A DNA stretch of 6,775 nucleotides, from assembly GCA_003488105.1 (NCBI GenBank), contig DNMS01000054.1:1-6775 (forward strand), written 5' to 3'. This document shows, piece by piece, positions 1 to 6,349 of the stretch; the first letter of the stretch is position 1; each line of letters opens with the position of its first letter. Position numbers and translations under genes: made by a program. The notes beneath the pieces are model-generated. The model was not told the origin of the DNA. It saw only the letters and a program-made list of their open reading frames with translations, and did no database searches. Origin of the DNA: Rhodospirillaceae bacterium. Its GTDB lineage: Bacteria; Pseudomonadota; Alphaproteobacteria; Rhodospirillales_A; Casp-alpha2.

Positions 1-702
1 ATGGGCCAGGGTCTGGGACTGCATGGCGTCCGTATTGGTGGACCCACAATCCTTGTTGATGTTGAAGCCGTCGGGGTCGACGCCGATGGGGATGACTTCG
101 GCGCCCAGTTCCCACAAGACTTCGGGCGCCACGCGGTAAGCGGCACCATTGGCGCAGTCGAGCACGACCTTGAGCCCGTCGAGCGTATGCTCGCGGGGGA
201 ACGTGCGCTTTACGTAATCGTTGTAACGTCCGCGCCCGCTGTCCAGACGCCAGGTCCGACCAAGCTTGTCCGGTGGCGCCAGGTCCGCCGATTGGTCGCC
301 CGCCATGCGGGCCTCGATCTCGATCTCGATCTCGTCCGACAGTTTGTAGCCATCCGGCCCGAACAGCTTGATACCGTTGTCATGGTAGGGATTGTGCGAG
401 GCCGACAGCATGACACCCAAATCAGCGCGCAACGACTGCGTTAGCATGGCGATAGCCGGGGTCGGAATCGGGCCGACGATGATCACGTCCATGCCGACGG
501 AAACGAACCCGGCAACCAGCGCCGGTTCCAGCAGATAGCCCGACAGCCGCGTGTCCTTGCCGATCACCACACGATGGCGGTGGTCGCCGCGGATAAACTG
601 GGCCCCCGCCGCCATGCCGACCTTCAATGCCGTTTCGGCGTTCATGGGGTCTGAATTGGCGGTGCCGCGGATGCCGTCGGTGCCGAACAGTTTGCGTGTC
701 AT
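1..702 (-). CDS. glmM: Phosphoglucosamine mutase GlmM (partial, N-terminal 234 codons)
   Basis: GlmM interconverts glucosamine-6-phosphate and glucosamine-1-phosphate in the cytoplasm, the step leading to UDP-GlcNAc for peptidoglycan and lipopolysaccharide. The protein opens [14 protein letters not shown], the standard family start. It carries GKDTRLSGY (residues 48-56) and the active-site loop [13 protein letters not shown] beginning at residue 100, with the phosphorylatable serine at 102, matching Ser102 of E. coli GlmM. Further on are CANGA and the NIN segment typical of domain 2. The frame is open to base 1, so roughly the second half is outside the window, including the Mg-binding DGDxDR loop, the sugar-binding domain and the C-terminal phosphate-binding domain. 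Start is ATG at 702-700; a convincing Shine-Dalgarno is lacking. It begins 37 nt after the folP stop and probably shares its transcript. PgcA/ManB-type hexophosphomutases are relatives, but the whole N-terminus follows GlmM. Confidence 0.96.
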   Translation of the reverse strand, partial: MTRKLFGTDGIRGTANSDPMNAETALKVGMAAGAQFIRGDHRHRVVIGKDTRLSGYLLEPALVAGFVSVGMDVIIVGPIPTPAIAMLTQSLRADLGVMLSASHNPYHDNGIKLFGPDGYKLSDEIEIEIEARMAGDQSADLAPPDKLGRTWRLDSGRGRYNDYVKRTFPREHTLDGLKVVLDCANGAAYRVAPEVLWELGAEVIPIGVDPDGFNINKDCGSTNTDAMQSQTLAH

Positions 703-739
703 GGCTCGATTTGTACCAAAGCGTTGGTTAACAGGCCCC

Positions 740-1618
740 TTATGAACCCTTCGCGCGGGCCTCCGCAATAGCGCCGTAAACGGCCAAGGCCTGGCGGTGT
801 TCCGCGATATCGTGGACCCGGAAGAGACGCACCCCCTGATCCCAGGCGGCCAACGCCGTGGCAACGGAACCCGCGACCCGCTCGGCCGGCGGCACGTCAC
901 GGTCGATCTTGGCGATGTAGCTTTTGCGCGACACGCCCAGAACCACGGGATGGCCGCTCTCCGTCAGGCGGTCCAAATGGGCGAGCAGCGCAAGATTGTG
1001 GGCCACCGTCTTGCCGAAGCCGATCCCGGGGTCGAGCGCAATGTCCTGGGCCGCGATACCCGCCTCCCGGCAGGCATGGGCGCGGTCCAGAAGAGCGTCC
1101 CGCACCTCAGCCACCACATCACCGTAAGTGGGATTATCCTGCATGGTGCCGGGCTCGCCTTGCATATGCATGAGGATCACCGGCACGCCTAAATCCGCTG
1201 CCGCGTCTAGGGCTCCCTCGCCCCGCAAAGCCGACACGTCGTTAATGATGCGGGCCCCCGCCGTCACGGCGGCGCGCATGACCTCGGCGCGGCGACTGTC
1301 GATGGAAATCAAGACACCCTCGGCTGCCAGGGCCTCGACCACCGGCACGACGCGGCGGATTTCCTCGGCCACCGGCACCGGTTCGGCCCCGGGGCGGGTC
1401 GACTCCCCACCGACATCCAGAATATCCGCACCTTCGGCCAGGAAGGCCCGGCCGCGGCGCACCGCATCCTCAACGGCGAAGGCTTCGCCACCATCGGAAA
1501 AGCTGTCGGGCGTGGCGTTGATCACCGCCATCAGGCGCGGCCGGTCAAGGGTCAGGCCCGCAAACGATGAGGGCGCCGCGGACGGCACCCCCTCGCCCGC
1601 CGAAACGGTCGTCGTCAC
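740..1618 (-). CDS. folP: Dihydropteroate synthase FolP
   Basis: FolP condenses 6-hydroxymethyl-7,8-dihydropterin pyrophosphate with p-aminobenzoate to give 7,8-dihydropteroate in folate synthesis; it is the sulfonamide target. The 292-residue TIM-barrel protein shows the family motifs in order: [11 protein letters not shown] (34-44), GGESTRPG (70-77), SIDS with Asp107, IINDVSALR (124-132), LMHMQG (149-154), DPGIGFGKT (196-204), SRKS (230-233) and RVHD (267-270). The variable N-terminal 25 or so residues precede the first strand. The start is GTG at 1618-1616. It shares four bases (GTGA) with the ftsH stop codon, which supports translational coupling, and the next in-frame ATG is Met30, inside the barrel. 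Stop is TAA at 742-740. No acquired-resistance insertion near the sulfonamide-binding loops is apparent, although I cannot align it here. Confidence 0.96.
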   Translation of the reverse strand: MTTTVSAGEGVPSAAPSSFAGLTLDRPRLMAVINATPDSFSDGGEAFAVEDAVRRGRAFLAEGADILDVGGESTRPGAEPVPVAEEIRRVVPVVEALAAEGVLISIDSRRAEVMRAAVTAGARIINDVSALRGEGALDAAADLGVPVILMHMQGEPGTMQDNPTYGDVVAEVRDALLDRAHACREAGIAAQDIALDPGIGFGKTVAHNLALLAHLDRLTESGHPVVLGVSRKSYIAKIDRDVPPAERVAGSVATALAAWDQGVRLFRVHDIAEHRQALAVYGAIAEARAKGS

Positions 1619-3552
1619 GATTCCGGTTGCGGTTCCGGCCCGAACCCGCCCGGGCTTCCCTTCGGCTTACGGCCCTTGCCGGCGTCGGGCACCGAAGCCT
1701 TGCGGCCGGACCCTTCCGTCGGCGTCGACCCGCCATCGTCCTCGCGGGTGATGGCTTCGCCGCGCATGGCTTTTTTGACCTCGTCGCCGGTCAGGGTTTC
1801 GTATTCCAACAGGGCCTCGGCCAAGCGGTGAAGCTCGTCCAAATGCTCGGTCAGGATATCGTGAGCCCGGTGTTCGGCCTCGTCGATCAGGCGGCGCACT
1901 TCTTCGTCGATCAGCGCCGCCGTGGCGTCGGACACGTTCTTCTGCCGCGCCACGGAATGGCCCAGGAACACTTCTTCCTCGTTATCCGCATAGCGCAGTC
2001 GGCCCAGCTTGTCGGAAAACCCGAACTCGGTGACCATGCGCCGCGCCATATAGGTCGCCTGCTGAATGTCGCCGCCGGCCCCGGTGGTGATGTTCTCCTT
2101 GCCGAAGATCAGCTCTTCCGCGGTACGCCCACCGAAGGCCATGGCCAGCTTGGATTCAAGCTGCACCTGCGACTGGCTCAACTGGTCCCGTTCCGGCAGG
2201 GACATGGTCAGGCCGAGGGCCCGGCCGCGCGGGATGATCGTCACCTTGTGGATCGGGTCGTGCTTGGGCACGTAGATGCCGACGATGGCATGCCCGGCCT
2301 CGTGATAGGCGGTCAGCCGTTTTTCTTCCTCGGTCATGACCATGGAGCGACGCTCCGCCCCCATCAGGACCTTGTCCTTGGCATTTTCGAAGTCGCTCAT
2401 GGTGACCACGCGGTGGCCAGCACGGGCGGCCAGCAACGCCGCCTCGTTCACCAGATTGGCGAGGTCCGCGCCGGAAAACCCGGGGGACCCACGGGCGATG
2501 ATCTTGGCATCCACGTCGGGCGCCAGCGGCACCTTTTTCATATGGACCTTGAGGATTTTCTCGCGGCCCAGGATATCCGGGTTGGGCACCACGACCTGAC
2601 GGTCGAAGCGGCCGGGGCGCAGTAGCGCCGGGTCAAGAACGTCGGGCCGGTTGGTCGCGGCGACCAGAATGACGCCTTCATTGGCCTCAAACCCGTCCAT
2701 TTCGACCAGTAACTGGTTGAGGGTCTGCTCGCGTTCATCATTGCCGCCGCCGAGACCGGCGCCACGATGGCGACCGACGGCGTCGATTTCGTCGATGAAG
2801 ATGATGCAAGGCGCGTTCTTCTTGCCCTGTTCGAACATGTCACGCACACGGCTGGCACCCACGCCGACGAACATTTCCACGAAGTCGGAGCCGGAAATGG
2901 TGAAGAACGGCACATTGGCCTCGCCGGCGATGGCGCGCGCCAGCAGCGTCTTACCCGTGCCCGGAGGGCCGACGAGCAGGCAGCCCTTGGGAATCTTGCC
3001 GCCCAGGCGCTGGAACTTCTGCGGGTCCTTCAGGAACTCGACGATTTCCTCAAGCTCCTGCTTGGCTTCATCGATGCCGGCGACATCTTCAAACGTCACG
3101 CGACCCGCCTTCTCGGTCAGCAATTTGGCCTTCGACTTACCGAAACCCATGGCTTTGCCGCCGCCCGACTGCATCTGGCGCATGAAGAAAATCCACACCC
3201 CGATCAGCAGCAGCATGGGGAACCAGGAAATCAGAATGCCCCACAGCGTCGGCGAATTTTCATCCGATGGCTTGGCCTTGATGCTCACGCCCTGTTCGCG
3301 CAGACGGCTCACCAATGTGGGATCGTCAGGCGCATAGGTCGTGAAATGGCGGCCGTCGCGCAGGTTGCCGGAAATCGACTGCCCCTGGATGACGACATTA
3401 CGAACTTCACCGCTTTCCACGTTGTTGAGGAAGTCGGTGAAGGCCAATTCGTTCTGCACGGCCCGCTGAGGCGTACCCTGGAACAGATTGAACAGGGCAA
3501 AAACCAGCAAGGCGATGATGACCCAGAGGGCGAAATTCCGGCTGAAATTCAA
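1615..3552 (-). CDS. ftsH: ATP-dependent zinc metalloprotease FtsH
   Basis: FtsH is the hexameric inner-membrane AAA+ protease that extracts and degrades misfolded membrane proteins and some short-lived regulators. The 645 residues show membrane segment 1 (about 8-24), a periplasmic domain, membrane segment 2 (about 104-123), Walker A GPPGTGKT (195-202), pore loop FVG (228-230), Walker B IIFIDEID (250-257), a second region of homology with [18 protein letters not shown] (301-318), and the zinc motif HEAGH (417-421). A likely third zinc ligand is Asp495 in TGAGGD. The Gly/Ser/Lys/Pro-rich tail after about 604 looks disordered. Start is TTG at 3552-3550: a TAA stop lies two codons upstream in frame, no ATG occurs before Met113, and AAAAGGA sits 8 nt upstream. 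Starting later would remove membrane segment 1. Length and domain order are normal for the family. The stop codon overlaps folP. Confidence 0.98.
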   Translation of the reverse strand: MNFSRNFALWVIIALLVFALFNLFQGTPQRAVQNELAFTDFLNNVESGEVRNVVIQGQSISGNLRDGRHFTTYAPDDPTLVSRLREQGVSIKAKPSDENSPTLWGILISWFPMLLLIGVWIFFMRQMQSGGGKAMGFGKSKAKLLTEKAGRVTFEDVAGIDEAKQELEEIVEFLKDPQKFQRLGGKIPKGCLLVGPPGTGKTLLARAIAGEANVPFFTISGSDFVEMFVGVGASRVRDMFEQGKKNAPCIIFIDEIDAVGRHRGAGLGGGNDEREQTLNQLLVEMDGFEANEGVILVAATNRPDVLDPALLRPGRFDRQVVVPNPDILGREKILKVHMKKVPLAPDVDAKIIARGSPGFSGADLANLVNEAALLAARAGHRVVTMSDFENAKDKVLMGAERRSMVMTEEEKRLTAYHEAGHAIVGIYVPKHDPIHKVTIIPRGRALGLTMSLPERDQLSQSQVQLESKLAMAFGGRTAEELIFGKENITTGAGGDIQQATYMARRMVTEFGFSDKLGRLRYADNEEEVFLGHSVARQKNVSDATAALIDEEVRRLIDEAEHRAHDILTEHLDELHRLAEALLEYETLTGDEVKKAMRGEAITREDDGGSTPTEGSGRKASVPDAGKGRKPKGSPGGFGPEPQPES

Positions 3553-3560
3553 CGATTAAG

Positions 3561-3567
3561 TCCTTTT
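3561..3567 (-). promoter_or_regulatory. Ribosome-binding site of ftsH
   Basis: On the minus strand this reads AAAAGGA, with AGGA 8 nt before the TTG codon at 3552-3550. It is the clearest Shine-Dalgarno in the window and decides the non-ATG start, because TAA at 3558-3556 blocks any start further upstream in the same frame. Confidence 0.8.
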
Positions 3568-3641
3568 AAGAGGTTGGACGAAGGCCGCAGGGACGACGTG
3601 TCCACGCCGCATGCAGCGCCCACAGGGCCCTTCTTTCAGAG

Positions 3642-3671
3642 ATAGTACTCCGAAACCCTCACGCAATACAA
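3642..3671 (-). promoter_or_regulatory. Weak candidate promoter upstream of ftsH
   Basis: On the minus strand TTGTAT (3671-3666) and TACTAT (3647-3642) are separated by 18 nt, a loose sigma-70-like pair straddling the end of tilS and lying about 90 nt before the ftsH start. Only three and four of six positions match the E. coli consensus. ftsH often has its own heat-shock promoter in proteobacteria, but I see no good sigma-32 element here. This is a guess from spacing and local base composition. Confidence 0.2.
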
Positions 3672-4978
3672 AACCCGTTAAAGCCCAAGGTATTTTTTGC
3701 CCGGAAGCGGATAGCGAGCCCATCCGCGCCGTCACCGGGAACCGCATGGGCCCGGAGAATACCGTTTTCGAACAGGGCCGGCAACGTGCGCGCGGCAGCG
3801 GCGGGCACCCCGGGCATCCGGCGCATATCCTTCGGAATTTGCCGCCAGCCTTCGGCCCCCAGGGGGGCGACAACCGCCCCTGGGGAGATTTTTGCCGGCA
3901 GGTCGATGACGAAGCGGCCGTCCCATTCCGCCACGGAGCCCGCGTCGGCCCTCACCGGGTCGGGCAGCCCGCGCCCGTCGCGGCACACAAGGATGCGCCC
4001 GGCCTGTTCCGCCAGGAACCGGCAGCGGCCCAGGCTGGCGCCGGAAAAGGCCCCGTCCTTCGCGATGCGCCGGGCCAGTCGGTCCGTCCGCGCCGCCGGG
4101 GGGGCATGGTCGGCACCACCCAGAACCTGCGCCAGCCGGGCGGCCAGACGCGCCGCCACATCGGGGGTCAGGGCAGAGAACGCCCGGCGGTCGAGATATG
4201 CAAAGCCGAGAGGATACAGGGAAACGCTTTCCGCCAATGCCCGGTTGACCGCATCCTCATGCACCTTACGCGCCGTCCCCGCCGCATGTGCGTCCGCAAG
4301 GGCGCTGTCGACCAACCCCGCATTGGCTGCAAGGTGCTGCCGGGTGCGCACGCGTTCGAAATCGGCATTGGCATTGGAGGGGTCTTCGATCCAGGCGACG
4401 CCCTTCGCCGTAAGATAGGCCACCAGGTCGCCATGGCGGATACCCAGAAGCGGGCGCAGCAGGCGCACTTCGGGAAAGCTCACCTGGGCGCTCATCCCCG
4501 CGGCACCGAAGTCACCGCCCCGGCTTTGCCGCATCACATGGGTCTCCGCCTGATCGTCACCGTGATGCCCGGCCAGAAGATGCAGCACCCCGGCGGTCCG
4601 GCACCAATTCCGCAACAGCCCGTAGCGCGCCGCCCGCGCCTGCGCCTGCACCGCCGCAGCCGGCTTGGCCCCCTCCCAGGTCAAGATATGCGCCGCAATG
4701 TCGAGGGATTTGAGACGCGCCGCCGTCCCCGCCGCTTCCGCCACCGAGCCGTCCCGCAGCCCATGATCGACGATCAGCGCCGTCACCCGCCCGTCCCGGT
4801 CCGCCGCCCATTCACGGGCCAGCAGGGCCAGGGCCGTGCTGTCCGCCCCCCCGGAAACGGCGACAGCCAGATGCGGGCCGATCTCGAACGGACCGAGACG
4901 ACCCATCGTCTGGGCAAACCGGCGGCCAAGGCCGTCGATGGCATCGTTTGATAAGGAATGGGCGGTTGCCGTCATCAT
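3659..4978 (-). CDS. tilS: tRNA(Ile)-lysidine synthetase TilS
   Basis: TilS uses ATP and lysine to convert C34 of the CAU-anticodon tRNA-Ile to lysidine, switching it from AUG to AUA decoding. The 439-residue protein has the N-type ATP-pyrophosphatase P-loop SGGADS (42-47), VDHGLR (70-75), RAARYGLL (115-122), GHHGDDQAET (137-146), RPLLGI (175-180), and WIEDPSNAN (196-204) followed by FERVRTR (207-213), all landmarks of the catalytic domain. The C-terminal half, from about 220, is Ala/Arg-rich and poorly conserved in general, so I recognise it only by position and length. Start is the first of two adjacent ATGs (4978-4976), with only a weak GGAC upstream; Met2 is possible. It lies 67 nt after cpoB and 106 nt before ftsH. 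The tilS-ftsH pairing is conserved in many bacteria. TtcA-type thiolases share the P-loop, but the lysidine-specific EDPSN segment argues for TilS. Confidence 0.95.
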   Translation of the reverse strand: MMTATAHSLSNDAIDGLGRRFAQTMGRLGPFEIGPHLAVAVSGGADSTALALLAREWAADRDGRVTALIVDHGLRDGSVAEAAGTAARLKSLDIAAHILTWEGAKPAAAVQAQARAARYGLLRNWCRTAGVLHLLAGHHGDDQAETHVMRQSRGGDFGAAGMSAQVSFPEVRLLRPLLGIRHGDLVAYLTAKGVAWIEDPSNANADFERVRTRQHLAANAGLVDSALADAHAAGTARKVHEDAVNRALAESVSLYPLGFAYLDRRAFSALTPDVAARLAARLAQVLGGADHAPPAARTDRLARRIAKDGAFSGASLGRCRFLAEQAGRILVCRDGRGLPDPVRADAGSVAEWDGRFVIDLPAKISPGAVVAPLGAEGWRQIPKDMRRMPGVPAAAARTLPALFENGILRAHAVPGDGADGLAIRFRAKNTLGFNGFCIA

Positions 4979-5045
4979 CTGCCGTCCGGGCTGTCTCCAG
5001 AGGGCGCAAGTCCGTGAAGGCCGGCGCGGCGTCAGGTCGAGCCGG

Positions 5046-6167
5046 TTACTGCTTGCAGTTCATCTGCCGCTGCTGGCGGGTGGCCGTGCGCTTGAGGGAG
5101 CTGCTGGCATTGGGGAAATCGGCGAGCAGCTTGTCGATGGCGGCACAGCCTTCCTTGTTCTGGCCCAGTTGGCCCAGCGACATGGCCAGCTTCAGCAGGC
5201 TGTCCGGCGCCTTGCCGCCCTTGGGGTCCTTTTCGAACCCCTGCAGGAAGACTTCGGCCGCCTTCACGTATTCGGCCCGCGCGTAATGGGTTTCGCCCAG
5301 CCAATAGCGCGCGTTGCTTGAAAGACCGCCCCCATCGTGCTTGCCCAGGAATTCCTTGAAGGCTGATTCCGCCTGATCGAACTGGTGCTTGCGCAACAGA
5401 TCGAAGGCGAATTTGTATTGTTCCTCGGCGGTGCCGTCCGGCAGCACCGGCCCCTGTGCCGCACTGGACTGGGGCACGGCCGCAGTCTGTTGCGGCGCCT
5501 GAACGCGGGTGACAGCCGCCGGGTTGGGGGCACCTGCCGGTGCCGGCATGGGAGCTGACTGAACCGGCCCGCCAACGCCCGACGGGGTGGCCTTGACGGC
5601 CCCCGGCTCGGCCGGCGAAGCGTCGGATTTGACGAGGTTAGGGTCGATCTGACCCAGAGTCCCCTCGGGACGGCCGATGATGCGAACCTCGCCCGGAGTC
5701 GGCGCCGCGTTGGCCTGGGGCCCGGCCGCACCCGGCTGCATGGCCGAGGAGGCCCCCGGCACGCGGCCCTGCTGTTCCAGACCGGACAGGCGGAAATCCA
5801 CATCGGTGACCAGGCGATCGACCCGCGCCGTCAGCTGATCCACATTGTAGGTCATTTCCTCGATCCGCCCGGTCACGTCACGCAGTTCGTTTTCCAGCGT
5901 GTCGAGCCGCACACCGATGCGCGCAACGGCGTTCTGCGGCAGGTTGGGCATCGGCTCAACCGGTTTGGCGGCGGCCGGGAGGTCCGCAGCCGGCACCGCC
6001 CCCGGACCGCGGACGACCATTTTCGACAGAGTCTGGATATCCCGTTCCAGCCGTTCGAGGCGCTGCGACAGGGCCTGCGCGTCCTGAGCCTGGGCCGGAA
6101 CGGCGGCGGTCAGAACGGCGGCGAGGCAGAGCGCGGTCAGAGCGGTCGGGAAGGTCATCAGACGCAT
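5046..6167 (-). CDS. cpoB: Cell division coordinator CpoB (YbgF), periplasmic TPR protein of the Tol-Pal system
   Basis: CpoB (YbgF) is periplasmic. In E. coli it binds TolA and modulates PBP1B, linking outer-membrane constriction with septal peptidoglycan synthesis. The 373 residues contain a signal peptide with hydrophobic core about 8-23 and probable cleavage after AQA (25-27). Coiled-coil heptads follow at about 30-50 and 84-133. A Pro/Ala/Gln-rich linker spans about 134-245, and three TPR-like helical pairs occupy about 247-355, beginning AEEQYKFAFDLL. The linker is the least conserved part. Two cysteines, 341 and 371, lie in the mature C-terminus. Start is ATG at 6167-6165; a second in-frame ATG at codon 4 is possible, and neither has a strong Shine-Dalgarno. 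Position directly after pal is the usual tol-pal order. At about 373 residues it is longer than the roughly 260-residue E. coli protein, mostly through the linker. Confidence 0.94.
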   Translation of the reverse strand: MRLMTFPTALTALCLAAVLTAAVPAQAQDAQALSQRLERLERDIQTLSKMVVRGPGAVPAADLPAAAKPVEPMPNLPQNAVARIGVRLDTLENELRDVTGRIEEMTYNVDQLTARVDRLVTDVDFRLSGLEQQGRVPGASSAMQPGAAGPQANAAPTPGEVRIIGRPEGTLGQIDPNLVKSDASPAEPGAVKATPSGVGGPVQSAPMPAPAGAPNPAAVTRVQAPQQTAAVPQSSAAQGPVLPDGTAEEQYKFAFDLLRKHQFDQAESAFKEFLGKHDGGGLSSNARYWLGETHYARAEYVKAAEVFLQGFEKDPKGGKAPDSLLKLAMSLGQLGQNKEGCAAIDKLLADFPNASSSLKRTATRQQRQMNCKQ

Positions 6168-6206
6168 GGGAATTCGAGTGCCCCTGTTATCGCGGTTGAA
6201 ACGGGC

Positions 6207-6238
6207 GCGGTGATCCGAAACGACGGTTTCGCGACCGC
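6207..6238 (-). other. Imperfect hairpin in the likely 5' leader of cpoB
   Basis: Perfect 6-bp arms CGAAAC (6216-6221) and GTTTCG (6226-6231) flank a 4-nt loop. Outer arms GCGGT (6207-6211) and ACCGC (6234-6238) add five pairs after a 4/2-nt internal loop. It lies about 40 nt before the cpoB ATG, downstream of the candidate promoter, so it would be in the leader mRNA. It could also be a protein-binding palindrome. No U-run follows on the minus strand, so it is not a terminator for pal. Function unknown. Confidence 0.45.
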
Positions 6239-6263
6239 AGGCTGAATGCCCGTAATCCCAGGA

Positions 6264-6292
6264 ATTTTAGGCAAAACTAAGGCGCTTGCCCA
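6264..6292 (-). promoter_or_regulatory. Candidate sigma-70-type promoter for cpoB and downstream genes
   Basis: On the minus strand TGGGCA (6292-6287) and TAAAAT (6269-6264) are spaced by 17 nt, matching the -35 and -10 consensus at four and five of six positions. The -10 lies in the most AT-rich patch of the intergenic region. Transcription would start near 6257, giving a leader of about 90 nt that contains the hairpin at 6207-6238. The -35 falls within the 3' arm of the hairpin ending pal. Supported by pattern only. Confidence 0.4.
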
Positions 6293-6322
6293 TACCGCAA
6301 TCCGCGGTCGGACAAGCGCCCT
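6273..6322 (-). terminator. Probable rho-independent terminator or processing hairpin after pal
   Basis: On the minus strand the 13-nt arm at 6322-6310 pairs with that at 6291-6279, with eleven Watson-Crick pairs and two G-U wobbles. The enclosed segment holds a further 5-bp stem, ACCGC (6308-6304) with GCGGT (6298-6294), around a 5-nt loop. After the stem comes AG then TTTT (6276-6273). The stem is long and GC-rich, but the T-run is short and offset by two bases, so termination may be partial, or the structure may protect the 3' end of the tol-pal mRNA. It begins 28 nt past the pal stop codon. Confidence 0.65.
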
Positions 6323-6349
6323 AGAAACGCTAGACGGTCAGCCCGAAGA

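Noticed and set aside
703..739. Small ACCAA/TTGGT inverted repeat between folP and glmM.
   Set aside because: Only five pairs, AT-containing, with no T-run behind it; too weak to be called a terminator or attenuator.
1567..2625. A 352-codon plus-strand open frame opposite ftsH and the start of folP.
   Set aside because: Its His/Gly/Gln-rich product mirrors conserved FtsH codons on the other strand and resembles no family. There is no convincing ribosome-binding site.
2767..3645. A 292-codon plus-strand open frame opposite the first half of ftsH.
   Set aside because: Antisense shadow of the FtsH AAA+ and membrane domains; composition is atypical for a real protein.
3553..3658. Several short self-complementary stretches between tilS and ftsH, such as GGAC/GTCC around ACGTC.
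   Set aside because: Stems of four or five pairs in GC-rich DNA are expected by chance and none is followed by a T-run.
3611..4951. A 446-codon open frame on the plus strand covering almost all of tilS.
   Set aside because: It is antisense to a gene with clear catalytic motifs. Its product is rich in Arg, Gly, Pro and Gln with no recognisable domain, as expected for the opposite strand of GC-rich coding DNA.
4979..5045. Possible regulatory element in the 67-nt gap between cpoB and tilS.
   Set aside because: Only distant CCGGC/GCCGG arms are present, with no promoter-like pair and no T-run, so I see nothing that can be supported.
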